Positions 1 to 11,905 of a stretch of DNA of 64,000 bases are shown here, piece after piece. The notes beneath the pieces were generated by a model, which saw nothing but the letters and a program-made list of their open reading frames with translations, was not told where the DNA came from and did not search any database. The stretch covers positions 3,997,001 through 4,061,000 of the forward strand of contig NC_051096.1 in NCBI RefSeq assembly GCF_901709675.1, given 5' to 3'. The first letter of the stretch is position 1. Every line of letters starts with the position of its first letter. The position numbers and the translations under genes were made by a program. This stretch comes from Syngnathus acus. Taxonomy: Eukaryota; Chordata; Actinopteri; Syngnathiformes; Syngnathidae.

Positions 1-2285
1 TGGGAGATGCTTGGCGATAACTAAGATACGTTTTACGAGCTTTGCTGGCCTGATGAGGAGGCTCAATTGGCCGGGCTGGTATTTCTGCGCGAGCGTACGA
101 ATGAGCATCTATTATTCACGATATAATTATGCAGCAAGCCACTTTGTCAGAATCTCGCTTTTCACTACGGCGTCTTTCGATGCACCACAAGAGTATAAAC
201 GGAATGAATAGAGCGTTTTTTCTTAGCAGCGGATCAAAATAAGCACATTTCAATACCGTTGGATTGAAACGTCAAATGAGAGTTGTTGAACCATGACGAA
301 GGGTCAGTACGGTGAAAGAAATACTCGCCATCTTTTTACTATGCTTTCCAAAGTGAAGGGGAAAAGTAGATACACAGCGTGGTGGAAGAGAATGTACGTC
401 TTTTCCGCTTTTGGCTTATTTGTTTTTCCATCTGTCAAGCCCATCTGGTTTGGAGGATTCGAAAACAACTATTGCAATTTGTTTTAACCAAATTTGGTGG
501 AGGAATCAAGCATGGGATAAAGAATAAACTATAATAAGATGGGGAAAAAAGACATTTATAGAGAATGTGCATCTGTTGGTGAAATTACCAGAGCCACTAA
601 AGAAAATACAAAACTGAACAAAACTGATCAGCGCAAACAACAAAAATGATGAAAGGAATAGAATGACACAAAAAGATAAAACTGAAGGTTCAAATTATTT
701 TAAGCTCATTAAAGTCTTTGGTAATTGCTAAGGGAAGCCAAGAGGGACAAAGTTCAATAGCGTAGCTGCAGTATGAGGCAATAACCCGTTTCACTGCAGG
801 TGTACGATGATAAAAGCGCTGAGTCATTCCATTGATCACCAATTAACGGCAAAAAAAAGTCACTGCCATTGGCATTATGGCTGATTGAACCTGACTTTAG
901 TGCCGACTCTCCAATTTTAATCACTTGAGTTGATACAAGTGATTAACGGGAAATGCTGATCGTAAATCATGTGCAAATAGCAGTTTTGCCTCTTTTGTTC
1001 AATGACGAACGACATCTGAATATTTAAAAGGGGCAACACAAATTATACTTTATTGACTGCCAACTGAATCAATCAACAATAGTCAATAAGCCACGCCCAC
1101 TTTTGCCAGACCAGAAACACAATCCGTCTTCTTTGGATTTTCCTTATGGATTCCATCGTCTCGCTATCTCGGAAGCTGAAAAATTCAGCGTCATAAATCA
1201 TGTCATTATTCAGCCGACATTGCCTTCGCCAGTCGTGTCTCGCACTTTGTCGTCTTTTTTTCCAGCTACTGCGGCTCCTTCTCACATTTCCATGCATGTA
1301 AGATTAATTGAACTGACTGAGATGTGAAAAGGTACGAGCGTGAGGGTGGAAAGATGTTCTCGCCGATTGACTGCCAATCATTCTCTTGCCTAAAGTCAAC
1401 TGGAACCGAAGCCGGCTCACCCACGAACCATTACGAGGATGAAGAAAATGTAAGGTGGGATTTGTATGTGGACTTGAAGAAAAATCAATTTCCATGCCGA
1501 GGTATCAATTAATGTCGCAAACACACAAAACGGGATGTGAACGTTCTCCCGATAAAAATGGGACCTGTTTTCGACACACAGAAACTCTAGGGGGATAACT
1601 TCTAATGATTCCCTGTGAGACTAATTTAATCAAAATTAATGACATGGAAAATGAGAGGTTGAGATGGAATGGTGAACAAATGGCCGATCAAAACACTCCG
1701 TGCATGCTGGTAAACAACTAAAAGGAGACAAAAAAAAAGATAAAAGCTGCTCTCAGTGTGTTTGCCAGTCAAAGCTGTTCTAAATATTGACACTATGTTT
1801 TTATATCTTACGTATGTTTGTGTGTATATTTACTCTCCTTTGAAAACAGTAGCGAATGTTAGGAGCGACAAAAGTGGATCAAAACCGCATGTTTGTGCTG
1901 TAAAGAGCTGAGAGAGAAAAAAAAAAATCAAGCCCACTTTACTGTAATGATGTTGACTCGAGAATTTGATTTGAAAATGGGGGAAAGTGTTTTCAATAGG
2001 CACGCGAAGGAGAGCGGGAGAAAAGGAAGACTGTTATGAGGAAAAAAAAAAAAGGACAAGACAGGCGGAGGATGATGGATGCTTTGAACAATGTCGTTGA
2101 CAAATTGAGTGTAATGGGAAGGTAATTTTCAATTCAATACATCAGTGTAACTATTGTGTCAGGGCAGGGGGCAACGTTTTCGGTTTCCAACACAAAATCC
2201 TGATCAGGACTGATGCCGCAACAGTCTATGTTAAAAAAAAAAGCCACTATTATCACATTCGGAGCAGGAAATGATGTCATACATC
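1..2285. other. Intergenic or 5' flanking DNA, no gene seen
   Basis: AT-rich sequence with short A and T runs. Open frames are all under about 75 codons, lack recognisable domains and are not flanked by convincing splice sites. I see no RNA gene or repeat family I can name. Confidence 0.5.
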
Positions 2286-2701
2286 TACCATATTTTCCGG
2301 ACTATAAAGCGCACCTAAAAACCTAAAATTTTCTCAAAAGCCGACAGTGCGCCTTATAGTCCGATGCGCTTTATATATGGACCAAATTCCTAAATTTAAA
2401 CTGGCCCGAAGCATTGTGTCATGAAATCAATCATAAGTGGCCCGCTGAAGACTATGAATCATGAATCAAAAAGACTATGGACCATTAATTTATGATTATA
2501 AAGTAATTTGTTGCATCTGAAGTTGAAATAAAAAAGATAAAATGGAGAATGATTTGATTTGGATTAAAAATCTGACATGATGCATTAATGATGCACCTTA
2601 TAGTCCAGTGCGCTTTATATAAGGACAAAGTTTTAAAATGGGCCATTCATTGAAGGTGCGCCTTATAGTCCGGTGCGCCTTATAGTCTGGAAAATACTGT
2701 A
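2286..2701 (-). repeat. MITE-like element, TATAAGGCGCAC family, copy A (full length)
   Basis: A 416-bp non-coding element bounded by inverted termini of the form TACCRTATTTTCCGGAC at the left and its complement (GTCTGGAAAATACTGTA) at the right. Inside, the motif GTGCGCCTTATAGTCC or its complement recurs next to both ends and in the middle. Its internal body matches, in reverse complement, the copies at 35508 and 40039, for example around the stretch that reads GATGCATTAATGATGCACC here. The outermost bases are TA on both sides, fitting insertion at TA, but I cannot tell TSD from terminus. No transposase is encoded, so the element is non-autonomous. Confidence 0.8.
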
Positions 2702-5700
2702 GTTATATTTTAATTAATTAATTTCTAAATTCAATCCCATTGCTGAAACTTGAAACTAAAACTAATCGCTTCAATACTGACTGACAAATCAGCCCGTGTA
2801 ACATCTTTTTATTTTGGATTTGTTTGCCAGCAACAACTTGAGTCATTTGCTCCATTCGATAGCAAAATAATGGCGCATTGATTGGCTGCGGACTCATGAA
2901 GGCCAAAGTCAAGATGACATGGATATTGGGTTTTCCTTGAACAAAATGTCAGTAGGGGAGTGGAGGATGGGGTCGATCATTCTGTGGCCCGCTGATCCAC
3001 TTTTATGCCTGTTTGCCCCATTAGCACTTTAAAAAAATCGGCAACAATGTGCGTGTGTATAAGCCACAGCAACACACCTTTGCAATTCTTTCGTCCCTGT
3101 ACGAAGTCCAGGTAAGTGGCTGCTGATAGGCCCTCCTGGCATTTTCCTATTTGTCTTGATTGACGTGAACCGTAAGAGGTGTCAAAGAAACGACGTGATT
3201 TTGACAGCGGGCCAGCGAGAGTCATCTTCATTAAATATCCGTCCAAGGCAGGCTTGGTGCTCAGGGTCATGACGCTATTGTGAATTCAGAATGTTTTGGT
3301 TTTATAGCTGTCTACAGATTTTCTATGCTTTTTCTGCATCCTTTGTCTACAAAGAACAACATTGCCACTTCACCGAGTGCTGGCTCTATATTATATAGTG
3401 GATGTGTTAACACAAATGCACATGAACGCAGCAAACGCCTCGGGTCAGCATTGTACTCCCGTCATTCATCACACGAGATGAAAATACAAGAGCTTGTCAA
3501 GAGAAAACACGCACCTACACGACGATAACTGTTTCGCAACATGTGCTTAAACGTGATGTCATCGTGCGGAGGATTTTGCATATTTAAATTAATGATGCAT
3601 AGAATTAAGAAGTAGTGAGCATAAGAGGCTAAATGGGGTCAAATGATCCAAATTGAAAATAAATCTTGAGAGTTAACAAACGGTGTAAGGTTTTACTTCT
3701 CTTTGGTGCATTTGTTTTCATTTTCGTTACATCAGACAGTGACTGATATTGATTTTTGGTTTATGCAAAGGCGTGCAAGGAATCGGTTCCCGCAGCTGGA
3801 ATTCCCGATCAATATCTTGGTACAATCATGGTGTAATGAACCCGCGCTTGTAGATTTAGAAACGTTCTGCTTTTTAATTATGGAGAGAAACATAACGGAG
3901 AATCTCACAATTTGCATGGATTTGATTGCATTGTTAGCTACGGCGAGGCAATTTGCCAATGTCACACAATCTTTTTTAATTTTTTTTTACTTGCACATGG
4001 ACAAATCAATATGAGGAAAATATTTTGGAGCAAATATCTTCGAACGGTCACAAAAATTTAATTCCCAGTTGAATTTTTTTTTCCTAGCAGCTCCTACATT
4101 TAGCTAACCCATATTAGCAATACACCAAAACTAAAAAATATAGTCAGACTTTCCCAAACTGACATTGAGAGAACATGGCATGCTTTATATTTATCAAATG
4201 TGGGTGGAACTATCCCAAGGGCATTCCATATTTCAGGTGCTTTGTATTGCAACACCTTGTGTGTTTGATCCCCCCCCCTCCCCCATCCACCACACCGGGA
4301 CACTAGCTCCAGATTGATTTTAATCAGACCTGTCACCGGATCAATGTAGGTTTATTACCCCCGCAAGGAGCAGCAGCAATGAAGCTCTGCCCCCTTGGGA
4401 AGTGTAGTTTTACCAGCCTTCATACAACTTGCGAGCCAGCGAGCGTCCCTCAGAGACCGTCTGGCATAGGGAATTGCACTTTTTATTGTGCGTAGTAAAT
4501 ATCATTGTTATTCCTCCGAAAAGTGATGGATTGGCCAGTGATGCGGTTGTGAAATGGAATTGAAAAGTGTCCCATAACACAACACAACATAGCTGAGAGG
4601 ACATTTGGGCTTTGTTGAATACAAAATGTCAAGATCAGACGCAGATAGACAAAAAAAGGAAGCGCGCAACAGTAAATGCTATTTATGTGCGTTGCCTATC
4701 TTGTCAGCCTGGTGGGAGGGAACTGTCAGTTTCCCGGCCCGCCTGCCGAATGTTTCGTCGAGCGGCGATGTTTGAAGTGCTGCTTTTGATTTCTCTCATT
4801 GACCACTACGACGGTTTGATTAATTAACCAAACGGTAATCCTGACATAAACTGCCGACTTAAGCATTTCTGAGCACTTGTACGCGTGCCAGCAAACACAC
4901 CATTTTACATGATCCCATTCTCTCGGGGTTTAAACAATTACAAACAAAACTACTATCGTCGCCATACTTCATCGTCCCTCCTGCTTTGTCCGATGATGTA
5001 CGAGGTGAACCTAATACTGTTCTCAGCAACCCAATGTCCTGATTACAAACAATAATTCATTGTTACTTACAGTAATAAAGAGCTAATGGAGCCTCATAAA
5101 TCTTCTCTTAGTACTAATGTTTAATCCCGGAGGGGGTCGCCGCTTGGCCCGTGAAGAGCCCAAGCGAATCGAACAGAAAAATCGTTGTCAATCCGTTACC
5201 ATTCAAAAAAACTTTATTGACTCCGATTCAAGAAAACTAAATAGTCAACGGAGGGAAGTGAGCTTAACCTTTATGAGTGATTAAGTATGTCGCGAGTGTT
5301 TTGTATAGCATGAAGGATAAGTTAGAATATCATCCAAAAATGCCTCATAAGGCCGGAAGATTCCATCCTTGCCAAACACGGGTAATTCAAATACATTACT
5401 TTGGATTAATGGACCACCTCGAGAGAGAACGGTGGTGTTCGCATAACATTACTCCAGTCAGTCACCGAGGATGCTTCATTGAGATTCCACTCATCCTTTC
5501 TCTCTTCCCCCCTCCCACCTTCTTTCCTCAGTCGGGGTGAAGCGCCTTTCCTTGCAGCGTTACATAAGTGCCCTGGAGTGAAGCATAAATGCAGAGAATA
5601 ACTCGTGTATACTTTGCACATGTAATCCTTTGGAATCAGTCATTATGCTCTTAAAGAGGGATTAAATGACCAGCCGAGTTGATAAGACTCAATAGATGAT

Positions 5701-8700
5701 GTTCATGAAGGACTTCAGTCATTTCCAGACAGCACTTAGTGTTAATTTAAAACACTGCACCGGGATGGGAGATTCAAAGGAACACATGGAAAATATGGCC
5801 GATGGATGCCAATGGTCGGAATGTTATGATTTGGAGTCGATGGGGTCAGAAGTGGAAGCGAGGTGATGTGATAAGTGGGCCGTTTGATTCATTTGCATCC
5901 AATGTCAAATGCATCGCTCTCACTCGCGGCCAAATGTATTTTCAAATTTATGCCGATGTAGCACATTATCGCAGCCGTGGAATGAATAGCCGTTGCTGTC
6001 ATGTGACATTACGACATGCGGGGGCTTATTGCTGAAAGACCCCCCCACACACACACACTCGTCCCGTTGGCTGGTCCATTAAACATGTAGACAAGAGACA
6101 GAAAAGTCACGGGCAGCCGAGTGTCGCTTATTCAAACGATCAATCATACATTAGCCTCGTAGCAGAGCCACCTGAGTAAGCTAGCAAATAGAAGGTGAGA
6201 AGAAAACAGTGGCAGGCGTGAAAATCATAATAAAATATGAGCATAACGAGCCAACTCTGTTATATCTAGGCCAAGTGAGAAAAGATTTTTTGGAAGCATT
6301 TAATCAATTGAATCCAAAGAATTGAGATGAATAAACTTCATGTTTTGGTTTTCAGAGACTCTTATTTAAAAAATATATATATTACCAAGACAAAAGTACC
6401 ATTGAAGGTCATTAATTTGCAACTCAAGAATTGATGAAGAAATAAAAAGCAGTCTGTGCTTTTTAATCCAAAAGGAAAAGTATGTAGCCTTCCTGCTTTA
6501 TCTGATTAAAAGTGCTTTTTCAAAGCAGCAGAAAAGAGATTGTAAATATTTCATCTTCACTGCAGTCGACCACAACATGAAGCCATGTTTAGACTTGCTT
6601 GCTTGCTTTCTTTTCCTTGTCCATGAGAGCTTCTGAGAGTTTGACTTCTGTTCCAAAAGAGCCTCATAGATTTCATCTAACAACAACCAATTTGATCACT
6701 GCGAATATTTAATCATTTGTTTCAGTGAAGAGCAAATTGGATGTTTTTTTTTTTCTTCTTCCTCGATGTCATGATTCTTTGAGCGTGACTATTAAAAGAC
6801 GCCAAGTGTGTAAATTATGAACAGAGGCTAAAATGGGAGTCGTGCACGCATGCTGCAGTTGTTTAACTTCACGCAGCCGAATTGTACATCGTAATTCCCA
6901 CAGCATGCCATTTTTTTGTGTTCTTTTTTTTATTGCAGGCAAGTGAGGGGCACAGGGGTTGTGTCATCGCATTTGTGCAACAAAACACTTTTGAAAAAAA
7001 AAAGAAAACACATCAGTGGTGATTTCTGCCACATATCTGTCTCCTTTTGTGTACTCGTATGCGGTCACAAAGCGACTGGGGAATAACAGCGCTGGCCTTT
7101 GCCTTTTACTGTTTGCAGTGCTTATTGGAGCATGCCGTCTATGCTATGACGCAGCTCCCAAAGAAAAGATTCCATTTAGTTAAGAGCCTATACAAGACCT
7201 GTCTTGGGGCTAAAAGACAAAGCGGCAAAAAAAAAAACAAAAAAAAAAACAACAGTAGTGGGAGAGTCATCAAGGGGCTTAAAATGGAGGACGGCGCTAG
7301 GTAATTGCTTGTGTGTGAGTGATGGATGGCTTTTAGAACGAGCAGGTAAAACTCAACCAGACAGCTCTTAAAAACTTTATCTTGGGCCGTGTACACATTA
7401 AATAAATTCTGCCGTGCTTTATTTAATTTGATTTTTTTTACATGCGCCAAACTACTACCTGAGTGTTGCTTCATTTATTAGCTAAGAGTTCCGCCATTTT
7501 TTTTTTTTTTGGAAAGTGGCGCTATGCTAAGCAATCTCATCTGGATTGGATTGTTGTATTCTCAAAATGATGGAACTATAGCAACATTTCTTCTGCCCTT
7601 CCAAAGGGTGATGGGTGTTTTCTGCTGGCATGAAATTGCTAACTCATCTCCTTGAGGGCAAGATCAAACGTCATCACAACTGTCAAGGTGGATTTAATTC
7701 ATCGTCTCCCTCGGCCCACCTTGCGATGATGGAGTGCAACAAGGTTTCTCAAGTCAACTGGCGATAAAGTTCAATTAGGGTCTCGGACCCGAAATTATTA
7801 GTTGATTCTTTTATAACGCGGTCTTTTTTTTGTGTAAAAGGGATTATTTTTGTGTAAGCGTTAATTGTTGTGTTCATCTGCAGCGGCGATTTGATCAATA
7901 CTCCGATGAGCCACCGTAACAAGTTATCAATCGTGCCTTCAGGGAATTCCAAAATCATTTTCCTTTTGTACCTTTCAATATTCACTAAATTGAATGATAG
8001 CTTAACCAGATCCCGTCGTTATCTGTGACTATAGCCCAATAAATAAAGTCACGGTTGCACGCTGTTGAAATGAACTCGCCCGGCCAAAGTCAAATGATCG
8101 TTTTCTTTGTGTGAACTCGTGTGGCCCCTAACGAGCAGTGATGGATGGCGCTACACACTCCGGTCCACACTTGGTTTCAGATGATCTTGAATGTGTGGAG
8201 GGGATGGACTGAGCAAATGGAGAGAGGAAGATATATGAGAGGTGAGTCGGGGCGGGTGATAGGTGGTCACGAAGACGGGGTAAGTTCAATGGGATAGATG
8301 GACAGACAACTCGTCTCGCTTACTCCTTCATAAGTAAAAGTAGATTTCAAACCATTCCCAAGTTGTTTTTCCGTTAGATTCCCTTCCTAGCACAGAGTAA
8401 AAACAAATGTACAAAGTAGCAGCGTTGCTTGCATGTGAGCGTAAAGGGCAGCAGCGTGGCGGACGAAGAGAGAAGGTGGCAGTAAGAGAGAGCACAATAG
8501 AATGGATTGGGGAGCCGGAAGGGAGTTTTGTACCCACGAGCACCATCATAATTGTCACATTTGATCAGGGAGGAACTATAGTTAGCTTCATGGACCACTG
8601 CTTTTTACAAAACTCCCACCCTAGCCAGGATCCGCTAGACTGCACATTAGGCTCGCACAAATAGGCTTATACACCCATAAATTATACTTGGCACTCATGT

Positions 8701-9169
8701 ACACAACTACACACAGCCACAGCCATATGTAAGTTCCATTTAGCTTAAAACTAGTGAAGTTGAAGTTAGCGGCTTAAGTCTGCCTTGGTGGACTCCGAAC
8801 AAATCCAACATGTTTATTGTGGAAGAACATTCGGAACACTCTTCTGATTAGCATCTTCACATTGTGAAAACACTTTGGGCATTCTTCCTATAGCGTCCGT
8901 ACAGAAGGAAGCCCTCAGGCTACAGCAGATGTCGGCTAATCAGGTCAAGGGGCTCCTCTGACTTGTGCTGATGCATGCTACTTGGACGTGTGCTGTACGC
9001 GCGTCTCGGCGCATGGACAATAAGAACGGCCGACCTAGCTGCTTCCTGAAGCATGCAGGTCAGCAGTGCCCCTGCATCATATTTCTAAAGATATTGTCTA
9101 GCTGTACGAGAGATGGTTTATTAAGCAACCTACCGAGCACAATGCGGGGGATTTGAAAAACTGCGTAAA
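2702..9169. other. Non-coding flank, no gene seen
   Basis: About 6.5 kb of AT-rich DNA without a frame longer than about 111 codons and without protein-like composition or recognisable splice structure. Poly-A/T runs (for example near 7235 and 7500) and a short CA run near 6045 are the only simple repeats. An unrecognised 5' non-coding exon of adgrb2 cannot be excluded. Confidence 0.45.
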
Positions 9170-9660
9170 AAGAAAATCCCAATTGCAATAGTCCCTATCA
9201 GAATTAAAGGCCACAAGAACTGTCCATGGTGCTGAAATAGCAAAAACACTTTTCATATGATCACTATTACACATTCTTATCCTCAAATTATGCCAACATC
9301 AAAAATCCTAATTGCCATAGCCCCTAACAGAATTAAAGTTCACGAGAGCTGTCCATGGTGCTGAAATAGCCCAAACACTTTCTATATGACCACTATTACA
9401 CATTCTTATTCTCAAATTATGCAAACATCTAAAATCCTGATTGCCATAGTCCCTAACAGAATAAAAATTCACGAGACCTGTCCATGGTGCTGAAATAGCA
9501 AAAACACTTTCGCTATGACGATTCCACATTCTTATTTTTAAATCCAGAGTTCATAGGTCATCTATTGCCAGAGTCCCTAATAGAATGAAACTTCGCGAGA
9601 GCTGTCCGTGGTTCTGAAATAACGCTTTTATATACAAGTTCTTATTCTTATATTGTACCA
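9170..9660. repeat. Minisatellite, about 129-bp unit, nearly four copies
   Basis: Four successive units share the cores GTCCCTAACAGAAT and CTGTCCATGGTGCTGAAATA. The equivalent GTCCCT or GCCCCT starts at 9191, 9320, 9449 and 9574, giving spacings of 129, 129 and 125 bp. Units 1-3 are most alike; the fourth is diverged and truncated. Reverse-strand frames across it repeat a peptide containing SAPWT, which is a by-product of the tandem structure and not evidence of a gene. Confidence 0.85.
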
Positions 9661-10427
9661 TACAGAGTGAATCCAATATAAATTCTACTAGTTTGAGCTG
9701 AATACACAATCATTAATCATAATGATCTCAACTGTATTTTAATTAGATGACTTTCCGAAATGAGTGAATCTGACAACTGCGACCTTTTTGCTAGTGTGCA
9801 CTTGACCTCGTTTTTCAAGTGTTTCTTCAAAGTACAGACACACACAGACACAGTTCAGAGCAGTGAGACTTTTAACACCCATGACAATGTGATTATTATT
9901 TCTCTGTCAAAGAGGCTGTTGAGGTTAATGAAAAATGTCACTTTCTGGTGACGCGCTTCTTCCGAGGCGCTGTTATTCTGACGGGTTGATGTATGAGGAT
10001 GCGAGCGTGTCAGCTTTGAAGGATGTTTGTTTCTATGGTTGATATTAGGCATGAAGGAGGAAATGTGTTAGCATTATGCATAGGGTGATTTTTCCATTAG
10101 AAATCTAACACGCTGAACCATATTGGAGTGTTCAACTTCTTTGTTTACAGAAACAGATTGAAAATAGGTAGACAGATTTTTATTGGCTAGTATTGTCACA
10201 GCATGCCAGCTTTTTATTTCGCCGGGGTTTGTTCACTCCCACAACGGCGCACACGCTCTTTTCAAACGGCGTCTTCCATTTTCTGGCAGCGCATTTACTT
10301 GTTCCGCCACTATTCAACACCAGCTCAGATCATTAAAGATGCATATTTTAATGCTGATTAACTAGCAATCCCTGTATTCGACAGTGGATGTGTACCTAAT
10401 TAAGTGTCCAGTTAATTCACTCCACTA
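9661..10427. other. Non-coding flank upstream of the CpG-rich patch
   Basis: AT-rich unique sequence with no frame above about 65 codons. I see no repeat family or RNA gene. Confidence 0.4.
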
Positions 10428-10780
10428 TTCTTCGACGCGGAAAGACGCAAGTAATTCTGGATTTTTGGAAAGTGCGCGTGCAGACGTCACAGTCACGAAG
10501 CAAACGGGGAAGAGCTGGAGTGGGGGTGGCATACGAATGGGGTGTGGGACGAACGGGGTGGGTGGGGGGGATTCTGTGAGCGCGCTTGACGATTCTCCCG
10601 GTGGAAGGCGACGGGAGCGCGCACCCTTCCTCCGCTCGACAAGCGACTGCAGAGGAGGCAGATGCCGACTGAGAGCCACTGCCTGTGGATACTCTCTCCG
10701 AATAGCACAGCAGACGTTATCGTCCCCCTCACCCTCCCCCATGACTTCACGGATGAAGCCAAGAGGACCCATGAGGTGGG
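10428..10780 (+). promoter_or_regulatory. CpG-rich patch, candidate promoter or first non-coding exon of adgrb2
   Basis: About 350 bp with roughly 30 CpG dinucleotides by eye, in an otherwise CpG-poor AT-rich neighbourhood. It includes clusters such as GAGCGCGCTTGACG and GGCGACGGGAGCGCGC and a CRE-like GACGTCAC near 10477. The first coding exon of adgrb2 begins with a splice acceptor (31359/31360), so at least one upstream non-coding exon must exist. This patch is the best candidate in the upstream 31 kb. ATGAG followed by GTGGGG near 10775 is a possible but weak donor. The overlapping frames on both strands (up to 133 codons) are probably a result of high GC and not genes. Strand and role are inference. 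Confidence 0.35.
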
Positions 10781-11565
10781 GGTAGTTTGAATATTTTGGG
10801 TTTTTTTTTTTTGCGTCAAATCAAGAGCTCCCTTGGACTTGGAATACCGGGCATCGGTCGAAAGAAAAAAAAGAAAAAAGCTCCCCACTCCGCTGCCTCT
10901 GCTGCTGCAGCTTGTCTCTTTGCTTTGGAATATACATGCGCCAAACCATGGAGAATATATGACATGGATTTATGTTTTTTATTTTCTAACAACCAACGCA
11001 AGCAAGGTGGCCCTTTTCTCCTCTTTTGTTTTTCTTTCCTTTCCCCTTTTCTGTTGATCTTTTCTGTGCTTTCCTTTCGACTCATGCTTACTTTATGATT
11101 TTACGCCCCTATAGTCACCCTTGTTTTTTTGGTTTTGCTTTAATTTCCTTATTAATATATATATTTTTCAAATTTACTCATGGGATTCTCACCAAGAACA
11201 TTTGTGTGGAGAAGATTCCGGAGCTGCATCCTGATTAAATGAATGAATGAGTGATCGTCTATCTCGCTGCCTGCACCTGAGACGTGCCATGGATGAGAAA
11301 CTTAATTTGGATCCACGGAAACGTTCGGGGATTACTCGTTACATCAAATAACTACTTCTGACAACGATCAGGTAAACCGTAGTTGTACTTTCCAAAAAAA
11401 ATAAAATAAATTTAAGCATGCTGCTTTTGAGCGAATCTATTGATTTTATCCTTGACGTCTTTGCCTGATGATGACGACCATTATGGTGCATTTTGTAAAG
11501 ACACAGTGAGCAGAGTTGATCCAGTGAATGCCGCAGCCACACTGTGACAAACAGCTCCACTCATC
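10781..11565. other. Non-coding, pyrimidine- and A-rich stretch downstream of the CpG patch
   Basis: Contains T runs at about 10801 and an A-rich run near 10861, then T/C-rich sequence at 11010-11160. Frames of about 100 codons across it are low in complexity and look accidental. Confidence 0.35.
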
Positions 11566-11905
11566 GGCCACTTTATTAGGCACACCTGCACAGTCTAATG
11601 AGATCAAAATAAAGATCCTGCTCAGATTTGATGCACACAGTCAACGAGGAGGCCGTTTGGCATCATTTCGAATTGTAGTTTGGAGATGCGTGGAACTGCA
11701 CAGGGACGTTTTGTGATACTTATAATTCCCTTTTTAGTCACATTAGAAAGCAACATTTTAAAAACACCTCCCACTGTGATGCAGTGCAGTTGAACATCAC
11801 TGCATCCATAATAAATACTAATTAATAGCTAGTATGTGCTAGTGAAAACAAAAACGTGGATTTTGCTCAGCATTGAATTGTGCAGGTGTGCCTAATAAAG
11901 TGTCC
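11566..11905. repeat. Short non-autonomous DNA transposon with 27-bp terminal inverted repeats
   Basis: The left end (11566..11592) carries CACTTTATTAGGCACACCTG. The right end (11879..11905) is its inverse, CAGGTGTGCCTAATAAAGTG, with one mismatch over 27 bp (GGCCAC against GGACAC). The 340-bp interior has no meaningful frame. I recognise the terminus type, ACTTTATTAGG followed by an ACCTG, as a common fish dispersed element but cannot assign the superfamily, and no clear target duplication is visible. Confidence 0.7.

Noticed and set aside
9098-9529. Reverse-strand frames with repeated SAPWT peptide
   Set aside because: The repeated peptide is explained completely by the 129-bp tandem repeat; no start, stop or composition pattern supports a protein.
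10384-10888. Overlapping frames of 115-133 codons on both strands
   Set aside because: Occurring on both strands at once is typical of GC-rich non-coding DNA. No homology-like content was seen in any frame.
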